64,000 bases of DNA, taken from positions 496,001 through 560,000 of the forward strand of contig NZ_JAAVUY010000001.1 in NCBI RefSeq assembly GCF_018449695.1. Reading direction: 5' to 3'. Below, piece after piece: positions 35,540-44,552 of this stretch. Within the stretch, counting starts at the first letter, position 1, and each line of letters starts with the position of its first letter. The notes beneath the pieces are model-generated. The model saw nothing but the letters and a program-made list of their open reading frames with translations. It ran no database searches and was not told where the DNA came from. Source of the DNA: Bradyrhizobium sp. dw_411 (GTDB lineage Bacteria; Pseudomonadota; Alphaproteobacteria; Rhizobiales; Xanthobacteraceae). The position numbers were made by a program, and so were the translations under genes.

Positions 35540-35995
35540 TCGCTCGTACAGCTCTTCAGGACCCCATAGTTCGTACTTGATGCCCAAAGACGCGAAACGC
35601 TTCTCTTCTGCTTCGATCTGGTGGCGAACTCTGACGCCGGTAACGTTGGTCGCCGCCGTCGCTAGAACGAAGTGCCGGACGTCTTTTTCCTTCCAGTGAG
35701 TCGAGTAATGACGCATGAATTCATTCGACCATTCAGTGATCTTCGCGGGCGTCGTTAGGGTATAGCATTTCGCCGATAGAATCGCCGAGCCACCTGCGCG
35801 GCACTGAGCGATCCCATCCGCCCCATATTGCGCTTCGCCTCCGATTCCGAACAGGCTTGCGTCTCGGAAGCGCTTGTCAAGCGCGAGCAATTTCACCGAC
35901 ATGCGCTCGAAGCGCTTCGGGTGTTCATTCATTTCATGGAATGCAGGGGCACCGGTGGCGTCCACCGGTGGCCGCAGGGAAGGAAAATCGGTCAT
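35440..35995 (-). pseudogene. Mrr-like restriction endonuclease-domain protein, truncated
   Basis: From ATG 35995 the product begins MTDFPSLRPPVDATGAPAFH. A PD-(D/E)XK-type core follows: FGIGGEAQYGADGIA, then SAKCY as the E/Q-x-K strand equivalent, then FVLATAATNVTGVRVRHQIE. This is the N-terminal nuclease module seen in large bacterial STAND/NACHT-type defence proteins and in Mrr enzymes. Homology ends near the exonuclease break at about 35440; beyond it the minus frame only shadows the exonuclease gene. The effector body is lost. Confidence 0.5.
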
Positions 35996-36249
35996 CTCAT
36001 ATCTCTGTGAGTGCTCCACGATGGCGCTCAAACAGGACCGCCACTACCAGTCGCAACGCATCATCACGGCTTTTCGTGCAGGCGAGCGGCGCTTGAGCGC
36101 AAGCGCGGACCGGCGCCCCCACCTTCCAAGTGTATGCCAAGAACCGGTCGGACGCTCACGCTATTCAGACCTCATGGGCAGGTGATCAATCGAAAGTTGC
36201 TCTAGTATCGATGATGTGCCTACCTTCTTGCGTGGCGCGCTGAAAGACA

Positions 36250-36427
36250 AGACAAAGATGGAGTATGGCGTCCAATTGAGATCCTTGTAGTGTCGGGGCT
36301 TCGAAACGTCGATCTCAGTGAGTTGCCCGACGATAGCCGTTTCTTTGCCAAGCCTTACGATAGTCAAAAGGTTATCGATGCATTGATTCAATGGCCGCCT
36401 GAGGGGGGTTTAGTGTCTCAGACCTAG
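36250..36427 (+). pseudogene. Response-regulator receiver domain, C-terminal remnant
   Basis: The frame encodes RPIEILVVSGLRNVDLSELP, then DDSRFFAKPYDSQKVIDALI and a stop at 36427. VVSG and FFAKPY are the conserved threonine/serine-strand and lysine regions of a receiver domain. The phosphoacceptor half is missing. Bases 36032-36249 hold nothing recognisable. Confidence 0.55.
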
Positions 36428-36568
36428 TAGAGCGGCGAAGATGGCTGGCAGATTACTCGCTGGGTGGAATGATCCTCCATCGACTTCGGGACACAAGATT
36501 GGTACACACCGTGTCTTCGGGCGTGCAAGAAGTGCCTGGTTTTATTGAGTTTCTGTCGAAGGCGTGGC

Positions 36569-36587
36569 AATCCCTCCCTCTCCGCCA
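36569..36587 (+). other. tRNA-Ser 3'-end fragment, candidate integration (att) site
   Basis: AATCCCTCCCTCTCCGCCA reads as the 3' part of a serine tRNA: end of the T-loop, T-stem strand CCCTC, acceptor strand CCTCTCC, discriminator G and CCA. The bases before it do not continue a tRNA. Integrases that use tRNA genes leave exactly this kind of partial copy at the far end of an island. It lies where the mosaic of broken genes ends. The intact tRNA and an integrase are not in the window. The gap 36428-36654 holds nothing else. Confidence 0.6.
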
Positions 36588-36654
36588 TTGTTTCTCAGCA
36601 ATTAAAGTCAGACCCTTCTCGAACCGCCATCTGAGGCGGCGGAGCGCGAGGATC

Positions 36655-39600
36655 TCACCAAGCGTATCTTACGACACCCTTGCCGGCGTACGAGCTCGTG
36701 ACCTTCGAGAACTCGCCTTCGAAGGTCGCAGAAGCCGACCAGCCGTTGCGCCACTTCATCTCGATCGACGCGGTGGTGAGCGCCGAGTCCGCCGCTTGCG
36801 CCGCGCCGTTGACCGTGAAGCTTGCGCCCGGCAGCGCCTGGAACGTCGCGGCGATCGAACGGTTTGGATCGTAGTCGTGCGCCCAGGCCACACGGCCGCG
36901 CAGCGTCAGGATCGCATCGGTCACGGCAAAGGACTTGTCTGTGCGAAGACCGAGTTCGCTGCGAACGTCGGTGACATCTCGTGCGCCATAGGCCAGCGCA
37001 AAATTGTTGGTGCCGACGGCTACGCGCTCGGCATAGGTCGGCAGGTCGAAGGTCACGAACTGCGCTGCTGCATAGGGCGTGATTCCGATGCCGCCGACCC
37101 ATGGCGCGACAAGGCGATATCCGCCCTCGAGCCGGCCCGACCACGCATTGGCGTTGAACTCGGCGCGGAGCTGGTCGATGCCGGCCGCGGTCACCGTGCG
37201 GTTGGTGGTGATATCTTGCCAACCATAGGCGAGCGCCGCGGAGATATAGGCTGGTCCCTCGGTGTGGCGGACATAGACGCCGGCCTGGAACAGGTCGGAT
37301 CGCCCGGAGCCGCCATTGGTGACGGAGAAGCTCGTGCCACCGCCCGCAAGCGCGAAGCCTGCGATCGTGTTCGGCGAGAACAGATAGTCTGTGCCGACAG
37401 CCGTGCCAGCGACGCTGCTGGTGGTGTTGTTCGTTCCGGTCAGCGCATTGCCCGAGGTTGATTGCGAGCCACCGTATCCTGCGGCCCACACGCTCCAGCG
37501 CTGGTCGAAGGTTTGCGGCGGCGCCTTGTTGAACATCGCGAAGGGGTCGGTCTTTTTGGTCGCGGCGTAGGCGTTCGCTTGATCGGCATAGCCGGATGAC
37601 GGCGACGGCGCACCGAACCCGCCATTCCGGTTCATGAACGGATCGGTCATCAGCCCCATGAACTGGCTCATCGCATCGAAGGTGGTCTGCTGCGATCCAG
37701 TCGCGGTCTCGCCGGAAGCCTGCGATAACTGCGCCGATGTCAGCGCGGCGAACACCATAGGTATGCCGCCGGTGGCATTGAAGAAATTCGTCAACGCGTT
37801 GCCGACCGCCTGCTGATTGCCGTTGAGATTGCCGGGAATGCCGAAGTTGAGAGTCAGGTTAAGATAGGCGTGGGTCGCATCATAGCTCAACGTATCACTG
37901 AAGTTCGCCGGCAGGTTGGCATTCGTAACTGTTGCGTTGAACGTCGTGCCGCCGAGGCTCGCCGCCGTCAGGATCATGTACTGCTTCGCGATATAGCTGC
38001 CGGTCGCGAAGCTCGCATTCACGGTTGCGCCGCCGAGTGTCGCGGCGCCGGTGACGTTGGTGAATGATGACGTCGCTGGGTTAATGTTCACCGCATAAAA
38101 TGCGCCCGACTGCATCGCGAGGCTGCCGTTGATCGTCAACGATGTCCCCGGCGTGCCGTTGCCCGGCGCGAGGGTGCCGCCGGCATTGACGGTTGTCGCC
38201 CCGACCGAACCGGTGCCGTTGAGCACGCCGCCGGCTCCGACGGTGGGATCGTTCAGCGATCCGTTCACCGTCAGGGTGCCGTTGCTCACGGTCGTGCTGA
38301 GGAAACTGTTGGTGCCCGATAAAGTCGTCGCGCCGCCGCTCAGCGTCAGGCTCATGTCGTCCGCGATGCCACTGATGGTGCCGCCGAATGAGGTGATCGC
38401 CGCATGCAGCACGCCGTTCTGCAGCGTACCGCCGTTGAGCGTCACGCCGGCCTGCGTCTGCGTGGTGCCGCCGAGGTCTAGCGTGCCGCCGGTATTGACC
38501 GTGGTCGTTGCGGTCGTCGCACCCAGCGTGCCCGCACCGGATAGCGCGAGCGTGCCGCCGTTGATCGTCGTCCCGCCGGTATATGTCTCGATCGCCGTCA
38601 GCGTCAGCGTCCCCGCGCCGAGCTTGGTCAGCGTATCGCCGGCCGATCCGAAGGCGCTGGCATAGGTCACGTTCTGGCCGTTGGTATCGATGCTGTAAGC
38701 CTGAACCTGGCCATGGCCGGGCTGAAACTGCGCGGAATAGTCGGTCTGGTTGGCCGAACTGTATTGCAGCGTGCCGCCGAAGAAAAACAGCGCTGCCGAT
38801 GACCCCAGCGCATTGGCGCTGCCGACATTGAGGATACCGGCCGCGAACACCGTCGCGCCCTGATAGGTGTTCTCACCGGTCAAGGTCAGCATACCCGGAC
38901 CGTTCTGCACGATGCTGCCCGCTCCGCTGATGGTATTGTTGAGGATCACTGCGGAGTTCTGCACGAAGGTGACGTTCGTGCTCGTGGTATCGAGCGCGAT
39001 GCCACCGATCAGTTGCCACGCGCCGGACAGTGAAATCTCATTGGCGCCGCCGGTGAACTCGATCGCGTTGGCGCGCATCGTACCGTCGCCGGCGAGGCCC
39101 CCTGCAATCGTGCCGCTGTTGATGATCGTCATTCCCGAACCGGTAATGCCGTTGCCGCCCAACCCGTCGCCGGCCGGGATAATCGCGAATCGTGCGTAAC
39201 CTCCGTTGCCGCCCTGGATGGTGCCGGTATTCATGATGGTGAGGTTATTGAGGCCGGCGCCACCGGCGCCACCGGCACCGCCGGCGGCGCCGCCATTGCC
39301 GTTGCCGATGGCGCCGGCGCCGCCATTGCCGATGCCGTCGCCACCATTGCCAGCGTTAAAGACGTCGCTACCGCCGTTACCGCCGTTAATGGTCCCGGAG
39401 TTGGTGATCGTGGCGTTGCCGATCGTGAAACCGGCGGCGCCGCCGCCTGCGGTAACGCCGTAGCCGTAGCCGCCGCCGCCGCCAATGCCGGCACCGCCGC
39501 CGGCCGAGGAGCGGCTGGCGCCTGCCGATCCACCCTGGATGGTGCCGCTATTGGTCAGCGTGGATATCGTGCCGCCGCCGGGAGAGCCGTTACCTCGATA

Positions 39601-39951
39601 ACCGCCACCGCCACCGCCGACGCCGGCACCGGCGCCGGCGTACGCCGGCGAGTCGCCGCCAAGGCCATTGCCGCCATTGCTGCCACCGGCGCCACCGAGG
39701 CCGCCGGTGCCGCCGCCAAAACCGCCACCGCCGCTACCACCACCACCACCACCTAAGCCCAGACCACCATTGCCGCCAAAAACTTGCGCAGAGCCCGGTG
39801 CAGGCATGGCGATCGTCAAGGCGGTGGCGAGCAACGGGCCAAGTCCGAGCGCGGCTGCGCCGATCCCGCGGCCGGCCGCAACGTTGCTGCCGGCAACATC
39901 TGTACTTTTCGATTTGGTGGTCAATGCGGTCTCCGGGCGAACCCGGAGCAT
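36655..39951 (-). CDS. Glycine-rich autotransporter (type Va) with PATR repeats
   Basis: The 1098-residue protein has a long N-terminal region with a signal core (LGPLLATALTIAMPAPGSAQ, about residues 37-56). A glycine-rich section of about 140 residues follows, with runs such as GLGGGGGGSGGGGFGGG. Repeated NSGTI/GTI units suggest a beta-helix passenger. Passenger repeats include NTYQGATVFAAGILNVGSAN and ETYTGGTTINGGTLALSGAG. The last 270 residues are an autotransporter beta-barrel (from about WAAGYGGSQ) ending VVRYAW, a terminal aromatic as required. It should be displayed at the cell surface, perhaps as an adhesin. A GC-rich promoter gap of 270 bases precedes it. No protease triad was seen. 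Confidence 0.9.
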   Translation of the reverse strand: MLRVRPETALTTKSKSTDVAGSNVAAGRGIGAAALGLGPLLATALTIAMPAPGSAQVFGGNGGLGLGGGGGGSGGGGFGGGTGGLGGAGGSNGGNGLGGDSPAYAGAGAGVGGGGGGYRGNGSPGGGTISTLTNSGTIQGGSAGASRSSAGGGAGIGGGGGYGYGVTAGGGAAGFTIGNATITNSGTINGGNGGSDVFNAGNGGDGIGNGGAGAIGNGNGGAAGGAGGAGGAGLNNLTIMNTGTIQGGNGGYARFAIIPAGDGLGGNGITGSGMTIINSGTIAGGLAGDGTMRANAIEFTGGANEISLSGAWQLIGGIALDTTSTNVTFVQNSAVILNNTISGAGSIVQNGPGMLTLTGENTYQGATVFAAGILNVGSANALGSSAALFFFGGTLQYSSANQTDYSAQFQPGHGQVQAYSIDTNGQNVTYASAFGSAGDTLTKLGAGTLTLTAIETYTGGTTINGGTLALSGAGTLGATTATTTVNTGGTLDLGGTTQTQAGVTLNGGTLQNGVLHAAITSFGGTISGIADDMSLTLSGGATTLSGTNSFLSTTVSNGTLTVNGSLNDPTVGAGGVLNGTGSVGATTVNAGGTLAPGNGTPGTSLTINGSLAMQSGAFYAVNINPATSSFTNVTGAATLGGATVNASFATGSYIAKQYMILTAASLGGTTFNATVTNANLPANFSDTLSYDATHAYLNLTLNFGIPGNLNGNQQAVGNALTNFFNATGGIPMVFAALTSAQLSQASGETATGSQQTTFDAMSQFMGLMTDPFMNRNGGFGAPSPSSGYADQANAYAATKKTDPFAMFNKAPPQTFDQRWSVWAAGYGGSQSTSGNALTGTNNTTSSVAGTAVGTDYLFSPNTIAGFALAGGGTSFSVTNGGSGRSDLFQAGVYVRHTEGPAYISAALAYGWQDITTNRTVTAAGIDQLRAEFNANAWSGRLEGGYRLVAPWVGGIGITPYAAAQFVTFDLPTYAERVAVGTNNFALAYGARDVTDVRSELGLRTDKSFAVTDAILTLRGRVAWAHDYDPNRSIAATFQALPGASFTVNGAAQAADSALTTASIEMKWRNGWSASATFEGEFSKVTSSYAGKGVVRYAW

Positions 39952-40222
39952 GCCAGGCCTTGATTACAGGCCATCATATTCGACGCAGCGGCCGGCACAA
40001 TCCGCAGCCGTCCTTGCATCCCATATGGCCGTACCGCTGGTTCATTATTGCGGGTAGCTGTCGCGCCTCGGTTACACCAGAAATGATCAGGTGCCGCGAC
40101 GCCGTTGGCTCGCGACAAGGGCGCGTTCCGGTGCCAAGCGCATTGGTTTAAATCGCTGGCACCGTAAGGCCTGCGTAAGCAGCCGACTATAGCCTCCGCC
40201 TGCCCAGATCGGAGATTCACGG

Positions 40223-40351
40223 ATGCGTATCATGGGAATGGTGTTGCTGGTGCTTGCGCTCACTGGCTGCACCGGCGATCGAACCAAGCAAAGCGTGAGT
40301 TCGTTCGCTCAGTCGCTCTCTTTCGTCGCTACGGAATTCTCAGGCAGCTAA
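40223..40351 (+). CDS. Small lipoprotein (42 residues)
   Basis: ATG 40223 follows GGAG by about 9 bases. The product MRIMGMVLLVLALTGCTGDR and onward has a typical lipobox (LTGC), so the mature lipoprotein is only about 27 residues. The charged linker ends SFVATEFSGS. No family is recognised. Its 3' end overlaps the convergent small gene by 12 bases. Confidence 0.5.
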   Translation: MRIMGMVLLVLALTGCTGDRTKQSVSSFAQSLSFVATEFSGS

Positions 40352-40519
40352 GTCCCCCTTTGGGCCCTGAGATAGCCGCGCCTCGTCGATGAACTCCAGC
40401 GCGCCCTCGTTCTCGACAGCGTAACGAAGCTGCCCCTCCACCGTCGTGAAGATAGCTCGTATGATGACGCTGGTTCTCTTATCTTTGATGACGACGTCCC
40501 CAATCGCAAATCTTGTCAT
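40340..40519 (-). CDS. Small conserved-looking hypothetical protein (59 residues)
   Basis: The minus-strand frame from ATG 40519 gives MTRFAIGDVVIKDKRTSVII, then RAIFTTVEGQLRYAVENEGA and a short end DLAA. The pattern of alternating beta strands and an FxxGDVV opening resembles small SH3-like proteins common in Bradyrhizobium. Function unknown. It is convergent with the lipoprotein gene. Confidence 0.55.
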   Translation of the reverse strand: MTRFAIGDVVIKDKRTSVIIRAIFTTVEGQLRYAVENEGALEFIDEARLSQGPKGDLAA

Positions 40520-40754
40520 GCAATTAGTCCTGCTGGCTGGTTCTTGAAATCGACTTGGTGGCGTAAGCCGTCTTCATGCCAACATGTCAGTCCGTCATGT
40601 TCAAACGATGTTGAGTGCAGGCGGTCGTGGGCGGTTCTCAACGGCCCGCAACTTGAGACTGTTGCCACTTTTGCCCTTAGCATTGCCACTGAATGGCCAC
40701 CCGATCGGCAAACTACCGTCCCACCGTCGAGAGAGACGGTCATGCTGATCGGAG

Positions 40755-40940
40755 ATGCGTGTGTCGTACAAGATCGTCGCAGAAAAAGACGGTAAAACCG
40801 TAACAACGGAGAGAGCCAGCTTGCTCGTAGCGGCGGCGAGAGCCCGCGTTTGGTCGAGCGAAGGGTGGAACGTCGACGTTACCGATGGAGATGGGAAGCT
40901 ACTGGACCCGGCCAAGTTCGATCAACTCTTGGCGGCGTAG
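40755..40940 (+). CDS. Small hypothetical protein (61 residues)
   Basis: The product begins MRVSYKIVAEKDGKTVTTER and continues with a helix (SLLVAAARARVWSSEGWNV) and strand (DVTDGDGKLL). It reads as a compact beta-alpha-beta protein without a signal or membrane segment. No family is assigned, and there is no convincing Shine-Dalgarno sequence. The interval 40520-40754 shows nothing else. Confidence 0.5.
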   Translation: MRVSYKIVAEKDGKTVTTERASLLVAAARARVWSSEGWNVDVTDGDGKLLDPAKFDQLLAA

Positions 40941-40990
40941 CCAAAGCTTGGTATTGCGTCCTAACGCAGCCGTCTGCGTAAGCCGGATGA

Positions 40991-41251
40991 CTATCTTTTC
41001 ACTCGCCGACCTTCGTTGGGAATGAACTGGGCGAATATTTCCTTAACACGGGCAGCCGGGGTGACGTCTCGAGTGAAGTGAAGCTCCCGTACTGCAGCGG
41101 CGTCTTCCAAGCGAGGCGCGTACAATGCACTTTCATAGAGTGATCCGTTGAAGCGCGATTCTCCCTCGTCATCACCGAAGTATGCGTCTGAAACGAACAT
41201 AACCGCGAGCAGCGCCGACCCTACGGTACCAAAGTATTTGAAAAGGGGCAT
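40991..41251 (-). CDS. Small membrane-anchored or exported hypothetical protein (86 residues)
   Basis: The product begins MPLFKYFGTVGSALLAVMFV, a single hydrophobic segment that could be a signal or anchor, followed by an acidic stretch (DAYFGDDEGESRF) and a basic end (NEGRRVKR). No domain is recognised. The 247 bases upstream (41252-41498) contain no other gene. Confidence 0.5.
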   Translation of the reverse strand: MPLFKYFGTVGSALLAVMFVSDAYFGDDEGESRFNGSLYESALYAPRLEDAAAVRELHFTRDVTPAARVKEIFAQFIPNEGRRVKR

Positions 41252-41498
41252 CGTGATGTCCTCTGGCTTTTGCCAGAACGATGCATCGCAACCGCTGAAA
41301 CAAATTTAAAGTTTCTAACAGCTTCTGCCGGGACGGTTGCTCGCGGGTTCGCACTTTGCGAAGAATCCAATCAATAAACTAAAAACCGGGCAATTAGGAA
41401 TCATTTACCCTCCCTCTCAACAACCGAAAAACTACGTTCCGTAAGCCGCTCGAAACGGGTCCATGCCATTCTCTCCGTTAACAAGGGAGAGGCAGAGA

Positions 41499-41615
41499 AT
41501 GTCCATTATAATTCGCATCATGGTAGTTGCAGCTTGCGCGTTCGCTGGCTCGGCCGTAGCCGGCGTCCAATTCCCTGATTTGCCTGACCAACATCAAGTT
41601 AGGGTGGCGCGATAG
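41499..41615 (+). CDS. Possible small exported peptide (38 residues)
   Basis: ATG 41499 follows GGGAGAGGCAG. The product MSIIIRIMVVAACAFAGSAV has a good signal peptide with cleavage possible after AVA, leaving about 16 residues. It may be a truncated gene. Nothing further is recognised. Confidence 0.35.
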   Translation: MSIIIRIMVVAACAFAGSAVAGVQFPDLPDQHQVRVAR

Positions 41616-41649
41616 TTATCGAGTGGGACGGTGTTAAAATGACAATTGA

Positions 41650-41831
41650 GGTGATCGCAATCGTTGGCTTTAGCGCTCCACGGTCCGGACGCGCGCTGCG
41701 AAGTAGCGCGCATCGCGCAAGGGGATGGCGGCTTGGTGCCGGCGTTCATTGACGTCTTCGATGGTCTGCGCCGCCTCGTACGCTTCGCGTGCGCTGTGAG
41801 TTACGATTCCAGCGCCTTCAATCCGGCTTCC
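41650..41831 (-). pseudogene. GreA-like fragment 1
   Basis: The minus strand encodes AEAGLKALES, then after a stop and frame change AREAYEAAQTIEDVNERRHQ and AAIPLRDARYFAARVRT. This matches residues 33-85 of the intact GreA-type protein at 46345-46827 nearly residue for residue. It is broken and incomplete. The rest of 41832-42130 holds only the sulfatase leader. Confidence 0.65.
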
Positions 41832-42130
41832 GCGCATATTCGGCCAAGAGGTGTATTAGCCCCCTGGCCGCCCTGACCTGCAGGGCCGGTCCTGCATGTC
41901 CGTTGCCGGGGATAGACCAGAAGTCGCCCGAAAGACCCATGGCGGACCTTTCCATGCGACATCAGTGTTCTACGACGCTGGCCCGACCTGTGCTTTGATA
42001 TGGTCGATTTCAGCGCTGGGCTATTGTGACTGTCGGTTGTTTGAACCGGCGATTGACAGCAGCGATGGGTTTGAGCGCTCTGAAATTTCTAACTGGTGAC
42101 GGATGGGCCGACGTCGACGGGAGGAGATCA

Positions 42131-43639
42131 ATGAGCGGTGGATTACGTCATCTAGACGAGACCGCGAAGCAAAGCCGCAAAGGGATAGGCAGACGTGACC
42201 TCTTGCTCGGCAGCTCAGCAATAGCTGCAGCGATAACTCTGCCGATGCCGTCGCTGCTGTCGGTCACACCTGCACTGGCTCAGTCGCCCTCCTTGCGACC
42301 GCATATCGTCTACATCGTCGCCGACGATCTCGGCTGGAAAGATGTCGGATTTCACGGGTCGGATATCAAGACACCGAATATCGACAAGCTCGCCCGCGAG
42401 GGTGCTCGTCTTGAAGAGTTTTATGTCCAGCCGATGTGCACGCCCACCCGGGCTGCTCTTATGACCGGACGTTATCCGTTCCGGTACGGGCTGCAAACAT
42501 TGGTCATTCCCACACCGGGCAAATACGGACCGCCGACCGACGAGCGCCTGCTGCCGCAGACATTGAAGGAGGCGGGGTACAAGACTGTAATGGTCGGCAA
42601 GTGGCATCTAGGCCACGCCGATCGTAAATTCTGGCCGCGCCAGCGCGGATTCGACTACCATTACGGGTCGATGGTGGGCGAAGTCGACTACTTCACCCAT
42701 TCATCCGCGAACGTGCTCGATTGGTATCGGAACGATCGGCCGATCGAGGAAAAGGGGTATGTGACCCAGTTGTGGGGCAAGGATGCGGTCACACAGATCA
42801 AAGCGCACGATCCGAAGAGACCTCTGTTCATGTACCTGGCGTTTACCGCGCCCCATTCGCCATACCAGGCGCCCGAAAAGTACCTCGACGAATATAAGAG
42901 CATCGAGGATCCCACGCGGCGCGCTTACGCGGCCATGATCACCTGCATGGACGATGAGATCGGCAAAGTGGTCGCGGCGCTGGACGCGCAAGGCATGCGC
43001 GAAAATACCTTGATTGTTTTCATGAGCGACAATGGCGGCAATCAGACCGCGATGCTCGCTGGAGATGTCGATGTCTCCAAGTTGAAGCTGCCGGCGGACA
43101 ATGGTCCATATCGGGGCGGCAAAGGCATGCTGTACGAAGGCGGCACGCGAGTTGCCGCGCTTGCCAATTGGCCCGGCCGAATCAGGCCCGGCGATGTCAG
43201 AGAAATGATGCATGTCGTTGACATGTTCCCCACCTTGTCAGGGCTTGCCGGCGCCTCTCCCGACAAGGGGAAACCGCTCGACGGGCTCGATGTCTGGGCC
43301 ACGATCAGTGAAGGCAAAGCTTCGCCGCGGACGGAAGTCGTCTACAATATCGAACCGTTCCGTGGTGGCGTCCGTCGCGATGATTGGAAACTGATTTGGC
43401 GCACGCCGCTGCCTTCCGCGATCGAACTTTATAACCTCGCGCAAGACCCGTACGAGAAGAGCAATCTTGCAGAACAAAATCCGCAGCGAGTAGCTGAACT
43501 ACAGAAGCGAATCGAAGAGCTTGCGCGAGAAAGCGCCAAGTCGCTGTTTCTGATGGACGCCATGGGCGCGGTGAAGGGTTCAGCTCATGGTCCACCGTCA
43601 CTGCCCAACGATGATGCGTATTTCACGCAACTTGATTGA
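42131..43639 (+). CDS. Tat-exported arylsulfatase
   Basis: The 502-residue enzyme is placed at ATG 42131, which has a strong GGAGGAG seven bases upstream. Near residue 20, GRRDLLLGSSAIAAAI is a twin-arginine signal. ADDLGWKDVG supplies the metal-binding aspartates and CTPTRAALMTGRYPFR is the sulfatase signature whose first cysteine becomes formylglycine. VGKWHLGH and later SDNGG contribute further active-site residues. It hydrolyses sulfate esters in the periplasm. GreA fragments on the same (minus) strand flank it on both sides (about 41.7 and 43.8 kb), suggesting insertion by recombination. The natural substrate is unknown. Confidence 0.93.
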   Translation: MSGGLRHLDETAKQSRKGIGRRDLLLGSSAIAAAITLPMPSLLSVTPALAQSPSLRPHIVYIVADDLGWKDVGFHGSDIKTPNIDKLAREGARLEEFYVQPMCTPTRAALMTGRYPFRYGLQTLVIPTPGKYGPPTDERLLPQTLKEAGYKTVMVGKWHLGHADRKFWPRQRGFDYHYGSMVGEVDYFTHSSANVLDWYRNDRPIEEKGYVTQLWGKDAVTQIKAHDPKRPLFMYLAFTAPHSPYQAPEKYLDEYKSIEDPTRRAYAAMITCMDDEIGKVVAALDAQGMRENTLIVFMSDNGGNQTAMLAGDVDVSKLKLPADNGPYRGGKGMLYEGGTRVAALANWPGRIRPGDVREMMHVVDMFPTLSGLAGASPDKGKPLDGLDVWATISEGKASPRTEVVYNIEPFRGGVRRDDWKLIWRTPLPSAIELYNLAQDPYEKSNLAEQNPQRVAELQKRIEELARESAKSLFLMDAMGAVKGSAHGPPSLPNDDAYFTQLD

Positions 43640-43734
43640 TGACGACCGTGGCTAGAAGACCTTAGCCAGTCGATTGCCGGTCCTGAACCGCCTTTCTGTT
43701 AATCGGAAAACTGGTCCCGCATGGATGGCGTCCC

Positions 43735-43830
43735 CGCGTCCGCCTTCGATTATCTGCGCCGCCTCATACGCCTCGCGCGCCTGCTGGAGATGAAATTCCA
43801 GCACCTTCAATCCCGCTCCCGCCGTCCGCC
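43735..43830 (-). pseudogene. GreA-like fragment 2
   Basis: The minus strand encodes AGAGLKVLEFHLQQAREAYE and AAQIIEGG, corresponding to residues 33-60 of the intact GreA at 46345. The match ends abruptly and no N-terminal or C-terminal part is present. It lies just downstream of the sulfatase gene. Confidence 0.6.
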
Positions 43831-43918
43831 GCCGTGTCGGCAACCCTTACGATTTTCGTTAGGATCCTGACGGAGACAATATTGGTCCCAAGGCAAGCGA
43901 TGGCGCACTCTCCTCATC

Positions 43919-44443
43919 ATGGAAAACATCTCCTCACTCATACCTTTCTCGCGCATCGAGGAAATCCGGCATCGGCTTGCGGGCCACGCGCTGGCGGACG
44001 ATGACGGTGCGATCTGGATCGTCGCGGCTTCGGCGCAGAATTGGCCCGAACTCATGTCCCTCAGCGTAGGTGAAGTCATGCTCGGCGATGATGGCCTTAT
44101 CCGATTGGCGCTGTGGAGCGCCTCGAAGTGCTGCGCGACCCTGTTGGGCACGCGTCGCGCCACACTTGTGTTGCCGGAAGGCGGCGACATGAGGGAGATC
44201 CGCTGCCTCGTCATCGCCAACGCCAGCCTGGCGACGCCCCGGCCGCTTTCCGGCTTTCTGATGAAGCCGGTTGAGCTTCTCGACGGACCTGCGTCACGCA
44301 ACGTCCGCCGCTTTCGGGGCGCGCGCCGCACGCCGGAAGATAGTCAGCACAGCGCGAACGAAACCCGTCTCGCGTTGTTCGATGCCTTTCCCGTCGGTGA
44401 CGACGGGAGAAAACCGCCGTCTGGAGAAGTCCACACTCCTTAG
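43919..44443 (+). CDS. Hypothetical protein, pyridoxamine-phosphate-oxidase-like region possible
   Basis: The 174-residue frame begins MENISSLIPFSRIEEIRHRL. Its middle (GAIWIVAASAQNWPELMSLS and LIRLALWSASKCCATLLGTR) has the strand pattern of a split-barrel flavin-binding protein, but I cannot confirm that. From about residue 125 the sequence loses its compositional pattern (ASRNVRRFRGARRTPEDS), so the C-terminus may be frameshifted. No signal peptide. It is separated from the following hydrolase by 109 bases. Confidence 0.5.
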   Translation: MENISSLIPFSRIEEIRHRLAGHALADDDGAIWIVAASAQNWPELMSLSVGEVMLGDDGLIRLALWSASKCCATLLGTRRATLVLPEGGDMREIRCLVIANASLATPRPLSGFLMKPVELLDGPASRNVRRFRGARRTPEDSQHSANETRLALFDAFPVGDDGRKPPSGEVHTP

Positions 44444-44552
44444 CGGCAGATCAGCCTCTTCATCGGTCGTTCCGTCGGCTCCCGTTTGGGCCGGCCGGGG
44501 AAGTTTTGTCTCAACCAGCTGGCTTTTCAGCAAGAACAGAAAGGAACTAACA

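Noticed and set aside
36469..37461. Long plus-strand frame of 330 codons overlapping the autotransporter barrel gene
   Set aside because: It is antisense to a clear autotransporter barrel. Its product is arginine-rich without any domain, as expected for a shadow of GC-rich coding DNA.
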